This document shows positions 35,599-44,038 of a DNA stretch of 64,000 nt, one piece after another. Under the pieces are notes generated by a model. The model saw only the letters and a program-made list of their open reading frames with translations, made no database searches and was not told the DNA's origin. The DNA comes from SAR202 cluster bacterium bin127 (lineage in GTDB: Bacteria; Chloroflexota; Dehalococcoidia; Lucifugimonadales; Lucifugimonadaceae), in the NCBI GenBank assembly GCA_002239045.1, contig MPNN01000001.1:310001-374000 (forward strand), read 5' to 3'. The stretch's first letter is position 1; each line of letters starts with the position of its first letter. A program made the position numbers and the translations under genes.

Positions 35599-37128
35599 CT
35601 ACCGCGCATACCCCATCTCCGCTAGCAACGCATCCATCTTTGATGCCGCTTCATCGCGCCGTTTTTCGGCCGCGCGCAGTTGCGCCAGCGCGTCCGCGAC
35701 GCTCATAACCTCAATCGGCTCAGTAGTATCGACATAACGGCTGATGTTCAGATTGAAGTCGTTTTCGGAGATCTCATCCAAATCTGCCACATGCGCGAGC
35801 CGATCCACACCCTCAAATCCGTGAAAAACATCGGCGATCTTGTTTATGTGCTCGGTATCGATGTAGTTGCGCGCCTTGCCCGGCGTGAAGTATCCGTCCT
35901 GCGCGGCGTCAATGAACAGCACCTTGCCACGACGTTCCACGGGCTTGTTCTTGTTCAGCACGCAGATCGCCACCGGGATGCTGGCACCGGAGAACAGGTT
36001 AGGAGCTAATCCAATGATCGCCTCGAAAAGGTCGGCCTCAACGAGTCCGCGACGTATCTTTCCCTCAGCCCCGCCGCGAAACAGGATGCCGTGCGGCATC
36101 ACCACACCGACCATGCCTTCAGAGTTCGTAACCGCAAGCATGTGAAGCAGAAATGCCAGATCACCCCTAGTCCTAGGTGGGACCGCGTCGTAGCGGTCGA
36201 AGCGATGATGCGGGTCGTTCGGGGCAAACTCGTATCCCCAATTCTTCAAACTGAACGGCGGATTCGCGATCACGCGGTCGTAGGTCAACAAGCGTCCGGA
36301 GTTGTCAACCAATCCCGGCTCGGTGAATATATCCCCAGGTTCGATGCGTGCTGAACGCAAGTTGTGTAGCAGAAGGTTCAGTTTGCCAGCCGCAAGCGTC
36401 CCGAGATTGCGCTCCTGACCGTGCAAAACCAAGTTGCGTTCGTCACCGCCGTGTTGCTTTACATATTGTGCCGAGAAGATCAACATCCCCGCGGACCCGG
36501 CTGTAGGGTCGCAGATCCGCATACCCTCGTGCGGCTTTAACAGTTCGACGATCAGACGCACCACTGGACGGGGAGTGTAGAACTCACCACCCTTCTTGCC
36601 GGCATCATCCGCGAACTTGTCTATCAAATACTCGTACGCATCGCCAAGCACATTATCGATGCCACCCTCGGCATCGCGAAGATTGTCGTCTCGTAAGTTA
36701 AGTTCGCCGAAGTGGTTGAGCAAGTTGCGGATTATCCGCTCCCGATTCGCTGGACTCCCCAGCTTCGACTCATCGTTCCAGTCGGTTCCGGTAAGGACAC
36801 CATCGAGGCGCGGGGCGTTGGCATCCGCGATAACCCGGCTGGCATTGTTAAGCACCTGACCAGTGTTCATCGACGACTGGGAAAATGCCCGCCATCTCGC
36901 AGATTCAGGTACGAAGAACTCGTGCTCATCGGCATCGCTTAGGGCGACCTCACTAGGAACTCCATCCGCAACAGCCCTCTCAACCTCCTCGTCAAAGCGG
37001 TCTGACAAACGCTTCAGAAACAACAACGAAAAGATGTAGTTCTTGTAATCTGACGAGTCGATCTGACCGCGCAGAATGTCCGCTGCCTGCCAGAGTTTCG
37101 CTTCGAGTTCCTTGCTTGTGAATGGCAT
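35599..37128 (-). CDS. hsdM: Type I restriction-modification methyltransferase subunit
   Basis: A 509-residue N6-adenine methyltransferase. The N-terminal helical domain begins LEAKLWQAADILRGQIDSSDYK. The catalytic domain has the SAM motif DPTAGSAGML and the active-site NPPFS. A C-terminal coiled region for contact with HsdS closes it. It should form the M2S methylase with the S subunit. Nine bases separate it from the upstream half-size specificity gene. Confidence 0.96.
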   Translation of the reverse strand: MPFTSKELEAKLWQAADILRGQIDSSDYKNYIFSLLFLKRLSDRFDEEVERAVADGVPSEVALSDADEHEFFVPESARWRAFSQSSMNTGQVLNNASRVIADANAPRLDGVLTGTDWNDESKLGSPANRERIIRNLLNHFGELNLRDDNLRDAEGGIDNVLGDAYEYLIDKFADDAGKKGGEFYTPRPVVRLIVELLKPHEGMRICDPTAGSAGMLIFSAQYVKQHGGDERNLVLHGQERNLGTLAAGKLNLLLHNLRSARIEPGDIFTEPGLVDNSGRLLTYDRVIANPPFSLKNWGYEFAPNDPHHRFDRYDAVPPRTRGDLAFLLHMLAVTNSEGMVGVVMPHGILFRGGAEGKIRRGLVEADLFEAIIGLAPNLFSGASIPVAICVLNKNKPVERRGKVLFIDAAQDGYFTPGKARNYIDTEHINKIADVFHGFEGVDRLAHVADLDEISENDFNLNISRYVDTTEPIEVMSVADALAQLRAAEKRRDEAASKMDALLAEMGYAR

Positions 37129-37137
37129 TATGGTCTC

Positions 37138-37752
37138 CTATCTGGCGATCTTATTTGCCTTCAATTCGAAAGCGTTGACGACTGCGTTGCGGTAGATAAC
37201 GCGGCGTATGTTCGCGGCTTCAACCGCCGAATGATAAGTAGCTTCGGATGCTTCTACGAGTCGGGCGATCCGGTTCAGTTCGCGCATCGTTGGTACGGGT
37301 ACCTCGATTTCTGCCATGCTCTTGGCGCTTAACGACTTAAGTGTTGCACTCGACGATATTCGTCGTGCGATTTGAGTACGTCCAAAATCGGATGTCAGGT
37401 AATACCATAGCCAATGACCCATACCAGACGCAGGATCTATCGGCCGCACCACGAGCATCGTAACCGATGCGACGGTGCGCGAAATCTCTGACGGCACTAA
37501 TCCAATGTTCGCATTCCCGGCGCGGGCAGTCACAAGAACGTCGTACGGTCGGATCAGATGCCGTTCGGTGCGTTGATTTTGGGCGACCTCGATTTCTCCA
37601 AGACCGTCCATATCTATCTTGTCGTCACGCACGTCGTTGCTCTCCACGATCTTGAGTTGCCAGTCGCCTTGTCGAGAACCAGCGCCACGCCCGGCACGAG
37701 CGATGCCTTGGAAGACATCAGCAATGTCTGATATTGCACTCAATTCTTTCAT
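37138..37752 (-). CDS. Half-size type I specificity (HsdS-like) protein
   Basis: A 204-residue protein with one target-recognition domain. It has SDIADVFQGIARAGRG at the start, the central RPYDVLVTARAGNANIG strand, the SLSAKSMAEIEVPVPTMRELNRIARLVEASE block that closes TRDs, and one C-terminal helix. It is the first gene of the operon, followed by hsdM and the full-length hsdS. Half-S proteins in other systems can dimerise or arise by truncation. This one looks intact at both ends. It may give the system a second specificity or act as a decoy; this is inference. Confidence 0.85.
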   Translation of the reverse strand: MKELSAISDIADVFQGIARAGRGAGSRQGDWQLKIVESNDVRDDKIDMDGLGEIEVAQNQRTERHLIRPYDVLVTARAGNANIGLVPSEISRTVASVTMLVVRPIDPASGMGHWLWYYLTSDFGRTQIARRISSSATLKSLSAKSMAEIEVPVPTMRELNRIARLVEASEATYHSAVEAANIRRVIYRNAVVNAFELKANKIAR

Positions 37753-37785
37753 GTCTGAACTCTTACGTGTAACTCCATAAAGTCA

Positions 37786-37799
37786 ACACTTCAAAGTGT
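37786..37799. promoter_or_regulatory. Palindrome at the R-M operon promoter
   Basis: ACACTT-CA-AAGTGT lies 34 bases before the first R-M gene. On the minus strand it directly abuts TTGACT, a good -35 candidate. A bound protein would block the promoter. A half-site-like GTTACAC occurs again between the -35 and the gene start. The regulator may be the operon's winged-helix protein, but this is untested. Confidence 0.5.
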
Positions 37800-37906
37800 A
37801 ACAAATCAGCCGCAATACTCCTAGGCTGAAACCCACCTGATGCCACTTCGCCGCCGAGTTGGTAGAATCGTTGATACATGCTTCTCATAAACATGGAGAA
37901 GATCAG

Positions 37907-38191
37907 ATGGTAGTAACGCGCAACCCAAAAGACGAAACCTTCGAACGCGCCAAAAAACTCTACGAAAGCGTCATCAAGCACGAACTGACCGACGACTAGC
38001 TAGGCATGTACCTCGCCATTGACGTGGAATCTGGTGACTACGAAATCGGCCAAGATGGATTGGAGACGGTCAACGCTCTCCAAAAACGACGCCCATCAGG
38101 CCGACTATTCCGAATGCTTCACGGATCCTACACTACTGGTTCAATAGGTTACGCACCTCCAACACCTGGATCATGGTCATTGGTGGAGTAG
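37907..38191 (+). pseudogene. Broken paralogue of the small protein at 28920-29204 (amber codon)
   Basis: The frame reads the same small protein as 28920-29204, including YLAIDVESGDYEIGQDGLE and the GSWSLVE ending. However, codon 31 is TAG (37997-37999) where the intact copy has CAG. A good GGAGAAG site precedes the ATG, and TG-G-TAGAAT near 37860 matches the intact copy's promoter shape. After its end, 38174 onward still encodes the protease start (MVIGGVVGES), then stops at once. So the cassette was duplicated with its protease, which was then lost. Confidence 0.85.
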
Positions 38192-38202
38192 TCGGAGAAA
38201 GC

Positions 38203-38412
38203 CTAGTCCTTTAATTCCAACAGTTCATAAGAGTTGGCTTCCGGTACCGGGAGCCCGTCTTCCTCAAGCGCCTCGATGTAGAGATCGATGGCATCTCTGA
38301 TGAGTGTGCACACCTCTTCCCTGGTCTCTGCGGCGGCAAAGCACCCGGGAAGGTCTGGGACATGCGCCCCGTAGCTGGTTGGCCCCTTTTCGATGACGAC
38401 GGCGTACTTCAT
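38203..38412 (-). CDS. hicB: HicB-like antitoxin (orphaned)
   Basis: A 69-residue HicB-family protein: KYAVVIEKGPTSYGAHVPDLPGCFAAAETREEVCTLIRDAIDLYIEALEEDG. ATG 38412 has GAGGAG seven bases upstream; the longer frame to 38460 reads into hicA in another register. The partner toxin gene directly upstream (38415-38612) carries an in-frame TGA, so this antitoxin seems to have lost its target. It lacks an obvious DNA-binding tail. Confidence 0.9.
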   Translation of the reverse strand: MKYAVVIEKGPTSYGAHVPDLPGCFAAAETREEVCTLIRDAIDLYIEALEEDGLPVPEANSYELLELKD

Positions 38413-38414
38413 AA

Positions 38415-38612
38415 TCAACTCCTCCTCGATAGTCCAGCTTGTTTCAATATAGCGTTCCACGTTCCCTGCGGCACATCTACGCCCGGATTACCCGCGACGA
38501 CCACGATGCCTGGCTTGATCGGATGCTTGAACACTCAATGACTTCCACGAGTCCGCGCCAATCGCCACCCATCACGTTCGACAATGCGAATAGCCTCTCT
38601 AACCTTCGGCAC
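38415..38612 (-). pseudogene. hicA: hicA toxin gene inactivated by an in-frame TGA
   Basis: Starting at GTG 38612 the frame reads the whole HicA fold: PKVREAIRIVERDGWRLARTRGSH, a TGA at 38535-38537, then VFKHPIKPGIVVVAGNPGVDVPQG and ILKQAGLSRRS. It stops two bases before the hicB start. The catalytic His (GSH) is kept and the TGA follows it directly; related HicA proteins commonly have Arg there, so a single CGA to TGA change explains it. No other lesion is seen, so the inactivation looks recent. Confidence 0.85.
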
Positions 38613-38656
38613 AGCCTACTCTTTCAACGTTATATTTGAAATTGCGCTTCAGAGCC

Positions 38657-39883
38657 TCAAGCCACCGCACCCAACATCATCTCGTCGAACGACCTTACAT
38701 CGGCATCGATTGTCGTCACGCGTATCGAATCCGCCACCGCGTCCATAGTCTTCAATCCACTACCCGTGATCAACGCCACCGTCTCTTCGTCCCGATTGAT
38801 CGCCCCGCTCTCAGCCAATTGTTTGAGTGCAGAAATTACGACACCACCGGCTGTTTCGGCAAAGATGCCCTCGGTCTCCGCCAAGAGACGAATTCCGGCC
38901 GCGACGTCCTCTTCAGGAACGATACAGCCTTTGCCGCCAGATTCGGTCGCTATCTTCGCCGAGTAGTACCCGTCGGCCGGGCTTCCGATAGCCAGCGACT
39001 TGGCGATGGTGTTGGGCACGACCGGTCGCGGATGGCTGTCGCCTTCCTGCACGGCACGGGCAACAGGGGAGCACCCCTCCGCTTGGGCGACGTGCATCGA
39101 AGTCGGGGAGTCGTCGATCAAATCGAGGTCTGTGAATTCGCGTAATCCCTTCCAAACCTTCGTCAACAATGATCCAGAAGCGACCGGCACGACAATGTGC
39201 CGAGGTGCGCGCCAGCCGAGTTGCTCCGCCAGCTCGAAGCCCAATGACTTGCTGCCTTCGGAGTAGTACGGGCGCATGTTGACGTTCACAAATGCCCACC
39301 GGCGCTCGTCGGCAAGCTCGCTGCAAAGTCGATTCACATCGTCATAATTGCCACGCACGAGGATCACCGATCCGAAGATCGCGGCCATGTTGATCTTCGC
39401 ACGTTCGAGATCATGCGGAACGAACACCATCGTGTTGAGCTTTGCCTTACGTCCATGCGCGGCGGTGGCGCCGGCTAGATTGCCAGTTGAAGGGCAGGCC
39501 AGTGTGTCGAAACCGAACTCGAGCGTCTTCGTGGCGGCGACCGACACGACTCGATCTTTGAACGAATGCGTCGGATTTGCGGTGTCGTTCTTTATCCAAA
39601 GATTGTCCAGACCCAGAACTTCGCCAAGATTGTCCGCCTTCAACAGCGGAGTCAGTCCAGCTCCGATGTCGACCGCGTTAGACGCGCTCGCCGGCAAAAG
39701 GTCTGCGTAGCGCCAGAGAGTAGCGGGACCGCGCTCGATTGACTCACGGCTTATCGAACGACTGACGGCGTCGTAATCGTAGGTGACCTCAAGTGGCCCA
39801 AAGCAGAAGTCGCAGACGTAGAGCGGCTCGATAGGGTAGTCGGTGCCGCATTCTTTGCAGCGGAGACCGTTTACGTTTGGCAC
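38657..39883 (-). CDS. thrC: Threonine synthase
   Basis: A 408-residue PLP enzyme converting O-phosphohomoserine to threonine. A short N-terminal zinc-ribbon-like region has CKECG and CDFCFG. The PLP Lys lies in PTHSFKDRVVSVA, the phosphate-binding loop in CPSTGNLAGATAAHG, and SGSLLTKVWKGL follows. The form with two Cys pairs is common in deep-branching bacteria and archaea. It stands alone on the minus strand beyond the decayed hicAB. The GSGLKTMD tail is normal. Confidence 0.95.
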   Translation of the reverse strand: MPNVNGLRCKECGTDYPIEPLYVCDFCFGPLEVTYDYDAVSRSISRESIERGPATLWRYADLLPASASNAVDIGAGLTPLLKADNLGEVLGLDNLWIKNDTANPTHSFKDRVVSVAATKTLEFGFDTLACPSTGNLAGATAAHGRKAKLNTMVFVPHDLERAKINMAAIFGSVILVRGNYDDVNRLCSELADERRWAFVNVNMRPYYSEGSKSLGFELAEQLGWRAPRHIVVPVASGSLLTKVWKGLREFTDLDLIDDSPTSMHVAQAEGCSPVARAVQEGDSHPRPVVPNTIAKSLAIGSPADGYYSAKIATESGGKGCIVPEEDVAAGIRLLAETEGIFAETAGGVVISALKQLAESGAINRDEETVALITGSGLKTMDAVADSIRVTTIDADVRSFDEMMLGAVA

Positions 39884-40106
39884 GGGTTGTCGTTCCTCGA
39901 AATTGCGCTGATGTCTATCTCACCTGCGCATGGGAACCGTTGTGGTTGGACCCGTGCCGGGAGTGACAGCAGCAGCGTTGTGATCCTAAGCTCGCTGATT
40001 CACCGACCGTTTTGAGCGCCACATTGGGATCGGCGCACCAAAACAAGGTATTCGACTTAATCTTATTCGTGATTGGTGCAGAATGTCAATTTTCCGTTGC
40101 GGGCAT

Positions 40107-40619
40107 CTAACTGACGGTCGGATAAAACTCCGCATGCTCACCCATCGTCGGATGGTTCCGCTTCGGTATCAACACCGTGCGTCGCACCGACAGCACCCGC
40201 TCATTCCGCTGGTTATAGCCGAAACAGTCCAACTGAACGACGCCGCGATCACCTTTCGACGTCTCCCATTTGTCGAGAACATGCGCCTCAGAGTAGATCG
40301 TGTCGCCGTGGAACGTCGGACCCTCGTGCGTGATCTTCTCGTATTCGAGTGCGGCGATGGCCCTTCCCGAAACGCTCGGCACACATTGGCCGATCACGAT
40401 AGCGAACACTAAAATCCCATTGACCAGACACTTCTGATGCTCCGTATGATTCTTCGCATAGTTCGCATCGATGTGAATTGGATTCTGGTTCTGCGTCAGG
40501 AGCGAAAACCACGTGTCATCCGCCTCTGAAATCGTCCGACCCGGCCAGTTCCGATAAACGTCTCCGACCTCGAAATCCTCGAAAAATCGGCCGAAGCCAT
40601 TCTCGTCGTTAAGTGTCAT
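40107..40619 (-). CDS. MaoC-like hot-dog dehydratase
   Basis: A 170-residue hot-dog-fold hydratase or dehydratase acting on an acyl-CoA. It starts RFFEDFEVGDVYRNWPGRTISEAD. The active-site region has NPIHIDANYAKN (Asp and His) and VNGILVFAIVIG in place of the usual helix. It resembles mesaconyl/beta-methylmalyl-CoA dehydratases, which often neighbour CitE-like lyases. The CoA-lyase gene at 42116-43039 on the same strand fits that pattern, though two genes intervene. Confidence 0.9.
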   Translation of the reverse strand: MTLNDENGFGRFFEDFEVGDVYRNWPGRTISEADDTWFSLLTQNQNPIHIDANYAKNHTEHQKCLVNGILVFAIVIGQCVPSVSGRAIAALEYEKITHEGPTFHGDTIYSEAHVLDKWETSKGDRGVVQLDCFGYNQRNERVLSVRRTVLIPKRNHPTMGEHAEFYPTVS

Positions 40620-40622
40620 CTC

Positions 40623-41561
40623 TCACACCTTTTCGATTGCCTGATCAGCTAAGACGGTCTCAACATCGGCATCTTCTTCATCCAAATCGTCCAAACGCCC
40701 TTGATGAGATAGTAGCCCATCGCGCATGTTCCGAGGCCTGAACATCGCTAACACTGCTGAGAATGTCCAAAGTGTCAATGCTGGACCTACCCATGCAACT
40801 GCCAAGGGAGTAAACGGAATCGTTACTGCGAAGTTTAACCACAGCACTAACGTTGCCACCACCAAAGCAACGATTCGAACAGACGGAGAGCCCTTGTAGG
40901 TGTCAGCGTATCGGACTAAACATGCCATTGCTATCCCTTGTGGCAGCAACGCGTAAATGCTCCACACAGAAATCGTTGGCCAAATAGCGGCTCCAGCAAT
41001 CGCGCTCCACCGGATCGGATCTCGCTTGATGCTGCGAAACGGATGAGTAAAAAGCATCCAGATGCGGCTCCGCACCACATCAACTCTTGATCGTTCGGAA
41101 ACGCTCTCCGCTTCGTCCTCATTAGAGGCGGCATCCGCTCGCTCGGAACCTCGTCTCAACAAGCTTAAAAGTGCCAACAAACCGATTGCGATGGTAAATA
41201 CCGCCGCCGATATGCTTGCTATTTCCGAGACATCGTCGACACCGTACCCCAGATAAGTATCCACAGTTAAGTAGCCGAACCAGATCAACAACCCACCGAA
41301 AGAGATCAGCAACAAATAACGCCAAACACCGTGCCTCATCGTGTCCAAAAACCGCAACGCGTTCGCCAAGAACCAAGCCCCGGAGCATACCCAGAGCAAG
41401 TCTCGCACCAACTCCCTTAGCGGATCTCGGAAGGAGACGACGTCGCTGGCGTACTCCACAATTGCCGCACCGCTCAAGACCACGGCAAATAGAACGCCAA
41501 GAACTATCGTCACCCATCTGAGTAGACCGCCGTGTATTAGATTTGCCGCATAGTTCATCAC
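40623..41561 (-). CDS. Multi-pass membrane protein, unknown
   Basis: A 312-residue protein with six or seven membrane helices in two groups (about residues 15-110 and 170-265). A charged cytoplasmic stretch separates them (RRGSERADAASNEDEAESVSERSR), and the C-terminus is acidic (LDDLDEEDADVETV). I recognise no family. It ends three bases before the MaoC start and may be co-transcribed. Starts at codon 1 or 2 (both Met) are equivalent. Confidence 0.7.
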   Translation of the reverse strand: MMNYAANLIHGGLLRWVTIVLGVLFAVVLSGAAIVEYASDVVSFRDPLRELVRDLLWVCSGAWFLANALRFLDTMRHGVWRYLLLISFGGLLIWFGYLTVDTYLGYGVDDVSEIASISAAVFTIAIGLLALLSLLRRGSERADAASNEDEAESVSERSRVDVVRSRIWMLFTHPFRSIKRDPIRWSAIAGAAIWPTISVWSIYALLPQGIAMACLVRYADTYKGSPSVRIVALVVATLVLWLNFAVTIPFTPLAVAWVGPALTLWTFSAVLAMFRPRNMRDGLLSHQGRLDDLDEEDADVETVLADQAIEKV

Positions 41562-41612
41562 GCTACCGCCGCATCTGAGGCAACTGACGATATTCGCATA
41601 ATCTCGCTGACT

Positions 41613-41951
41613 TCAACGACGTTCGATCTTCTCGACACTCAATTGGCAATCGGCGATTCTGAACTGCACATCCTCGTCCCCGACGTCGAAACTAGTGCTG
41701 CCAAAAATCGTGATACCGTCGCTGCAAAGCGTCTCGGCCTCGTAGATCACATCGCCCACACACATACCGCCAGCCGGTGTTGTCAACGTCACATCAGTTC
41801 CCGCTTCGAACTCGCTCATATCCACTTCAATCACCGATTCTGTGCACGCCGGATGCACCGCGCTTTCTCTCTGATATGCGATCGCCCACATCCCAGATAC
41901 GATCGTCGCCACTACCACAAACACCGCGGCAGCGATTTTGAACGATGGCAT
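41613..41951 (-). CDS. Small anchored extracytoplasmic protein, unknown
   Basis: A 112-residue protein with one N-terminal hydrophobic segment (about 5-24), so it is probably anchored or secreted. A short beta-rich domain with four Cys (HPACTES, GGMCVGD, ETLCSDG, IADCQLS) follows; these could form two disulfides. No family is recognised. It precedes the membrane-protein gene at 40623 on the same strand and may share its transcript. Confidence 0.6.
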   Translation of the reverse strand: MPSFKIAAAVFVVVATIVSGMWAIAYQRESAVHPACTESVIEVDMSEFEAGTDVTLTTPAGGMCVGDVIYEAETLCSDGITIFGSTSFDVGDEDVQFRIADCQLSVEKIERR

Positions 41952-42032
41952 ATTGCCACCATTGTTAGTCGAGTTGTGAAACCTGCTCAGATCAACCCTC
42001 CCATCTACTAGAAATTGTAGCCCGCCCCGTCA

Positions 42033-42050
42033 TTCCCGCGCAGGCGGGAA
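42033..42050. repeat. Short palindromic repeat TTCCCGC-GCAG-GCGGGAA
   Basis: A 7-bp stem with a 4-base loop in the intergenic space. The motif with flanking GTCA...CC is of a kind scattered as REP-like elements in many bacterial genomes, including high-GC and unrelated ones. Only one clear copy lies in this window. It could also act as a terminator for one side, but no T-run follows. Confidence 0.5.
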
Positions 42051-42115
42051 CCCAAAAGGGCGGTAAAAAGGGGAGCCCCAACTCATCCTTCTAATCCTCA
42101 AAAATCCTTCCCATC

Positions 42116-43039
42116 TTAGTTAAAACCCGCCCGCGCCAACACGTTACGTGCCCTGGCTACCACCGGCGCATCCACCATCTCTCCATCCAGCGAAACACTG
42201 CCACGTCCCTCGAGTTCCGCGGCACGCGCGGCTGCGATGACTCGTCGCGCCCGCTCTATCTCTGCATCGGTAGGAGAAAAGATCTCGTTAATCATTCCTA
42301 TCTGGTCGGGGTGGATCGCGAACTTACCCCCATAACCCAGCCGTCGAGCCAAACCCGCCTCGCTTCTGAGCCCGTCGGGATCGCGAAACTTCACATACGG
42401 AGTGTCCAACGCTTGAACTTCCGCGGCTCGTGCCGCCACCGCCACCGCCGACCGCGCGTACAGCAACGATGCCTCGCCATACTCCGTCACACTTCCCGTA
42501 TCCGACTCCGCTATATCGACCGCTCGACTGATCCCCATATCCGCGCTGAAATCCTCAGCACCGAACGCAACCCACCTGACCCGATCCGAAGCGCAGGAAA
42601 TCGCGTACGCATTCACTATCCCGCTCGCTGTCTCCAACCATGGCAGAATACCAATTGACCCGACATCAATCCCTCGGTCCCCCTCCAACTCCGACAACAT
42701 CCCATCGACTACCGCAATATCATCCGAATTCTTGACCTTTCCAATGCTGATCGCAACAATATGCGGCCCGACCACCGCTTCGAGATCATCCATTGTCAAC
42801 CCAGTCAGCAACGAGTTGACCCGCGGCACCACAGCTTTCCCCAGCTCGTTCAGGCAGGGCAGAGCTTCAGCGGTGATCGCACGCGCCTCTGCCTTGTTAG
42901 CCAACGGCACCGAGTCCTCTATGTCTGGGATGTATGCCGACGCCGAATACCGTCCGGCCTTAGCCAACATATCCCGTCGATTACCTGGTATGAACAGGGG
43001 ACAACGTAAATCCATGTGCGAAAATGGTGCAGTTGACAT
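42116..43039 (-). CDS. HpcH/HpaI aldolase, CitE-like CoA-ester lyase
   Basis: A 307-residue enzyme of the CitE/malyl-CoA lyase family, cleaving beta-hydroxyacyl-CoA esters. It begins LRCPLFIPGNRRDML and has the DIEDSVPLANKAEAR metal-loop Glu/Asp. PRVNSL carries the substrate Arg, LPWLETASGI holds the ligand Glu, and FGAEDFSADMGI the ligand Asp. KFAIHPDQI lies near the end. ATG 43039 is clear because AGGAG lies six bases upstream; the frame upstream of it is not coding. It is divergent from the hydroxyacid dehydrogenase-like gene. Confidence 0.93.
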   Translation of the reverse strand: MSTAPFSHMDLRCPLFIPGNRRDMLAKAGRYSASAYIPDIEDSVPLANKAEARAITAEALPCLNELGKAVVPRVNSLLTGLTMDDLEAVVGPHIVAISIGKVKNSDDIAVVDGMLSELEGDRGIDVGSIGILPWLETASGIVNAYAISCASDRVRWVAFGAEDFSADMGISRAVDIAESDTGSVTEYGEASLLYARSAVAVAARAAEVQALDTPYVKFRDPDGLRSEAGLARRLGYGGKFAIHPDQIGMINEIFSPTDAEIERARRVIAAARAAELEGRGSVSLDGEMVDAPVVARARNVLARAGFN

Positions 43040-43073
43040 AGAGGACTCCTGAAGGGATAGTTTAGAACTACGG

Positions 43074-43979
43074 ATGCAAGACCGACACAATATCCACATC
43101 GCTTTACCGCACCGTCCGGCAATTCGCTCTGCCCTCGAAAACGCTCTGCGGGCCGCCAGCAATCTCGATCTAGGCAAGTACGACGTGACGGACAAAATCG
43201 ATGACGCCGAGGTCGTTGTCACCGATAGCGAAACTCAGCTAAACGAAATTGGTCGACTGCCCGAAGCGGTTCGATTTCTGCAACTCATCGATTGCGGATC
43301 GGGCGAACCAAATATGACCGGCGACGGTCTCACCGTGGCCAACACTTCTTCGCTGCTGGTTGACGATCCAGCCGACTGGGCGATTGACCAGTGGCACGAA
43401 ATCGCACGCCGATCATCCCGAACCCGGCAAAATGAACCGAGTGTTGCCGGAATCATCGGTTTCGGATCCTTAGGATTCGAACTCGGGAAACGGTTGAACG
43501 AGTTGGGGGCGAAAATCTGGGTGAACGATATTCGGACACCTGAACAAATGTCGTTCCAGAGCGTAGGAGCACGTCGCTCGTCGCTCGATCTGCTCCTGTC
43601 TCAAAGCGACGTCATGTTTCTCGCCGTTCATCACGGCCCCACTTCGGACCCATTGCTGTCCCGCCGTGAATTAGGTCTTATCGAAAACGACGCCACCGTG
43701 ATAAACATGTCAGGCGCAAAAGTCGTCGACCTTGAGGCGATCAAGATGCTAAACGAATCTCAAGATCGGAAGATAGACTACCGCGAAATGCCGTCCGATC
43801 TAGGCAGTGCATCCGCATCGCGCCGACCCCGAGCCGCAACGAGTTGGGTTCTAGACAACCTAGGCAACTACGCACTCAACCACCACCCCCGCTCCATCGT
43901 CGAACATGTCACTCATCCAGTCGCCGGCGACCCTGCATTCTGGGCGTCAAGAATGCACCCGAGGCAGACGCCGGTTTAA
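43074..43979 (+). CDS. D-isomer 2-hydroxyacid dehydrogenase-like protein, atypical active site
   Basis: A 301-residue protein with the NAD-binding motif of 2-hydroxyacid dehydrogenases (VAGIIGFGSLGFELGKRL, then an acidic VNDIR). The usual catalytic Arg block is altered: where the family has N-x-x-R-G, this reads NMSGAKVVDLEAI. A His near the C-terminus is present (NHHPRS). It may be inactive as a dehydrogenase or use another mechanism. It is divergently paired with the CoA-lyase gene. The family call is fair, function doubtful. Confidence 0.75.
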   Translation: MQDRHNIHIALPHRPAIRSALENALRAASNLDLGKYDVTDKIDDAEVVVTDSETQLNEIGRLPEAVRFLQLIDCGSGEPNMTGDGLTVANTSSLLVDDPADWAIDQWHEIARRSSRTRQNEPSVAGIIGFGSLGFELGKRLNELGAKIWVNDIRTPEQMSFQSVGARRSSLDLLLSQSDVMFLAVHHGPTSDPLLSRRELGLIENDATVINMSGAKVVDLEAIKMLNESQDRKIDYREMPSDLGSASASRRPRAATSWVLDNLGNYALNHHPRSIVEHVTHPVAGDPAFWASRMHPRQTPV

Positions 43980-44038
43980 CCGACTTATCCCTCACATTAG
44001 GGAATGGGACAGGTTCAACGAGGATTGGAGACAGACGA

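Noticed and set aside
38535-38537. In-frame TGA of hicA as a second selenocysteine codon
   Set aside because: No SECIS-like hairpin follows, HicA proteins have no Sec or redox Cys there, and Arg (CGA) is one base away. A nonsense mutation is the simple reading.
29931-38612. Prophage or insertion sequence in the defence island
   Set aside because: No integrase, transposase or phage structural gene is found, and no terminal inverted repeats are seen.
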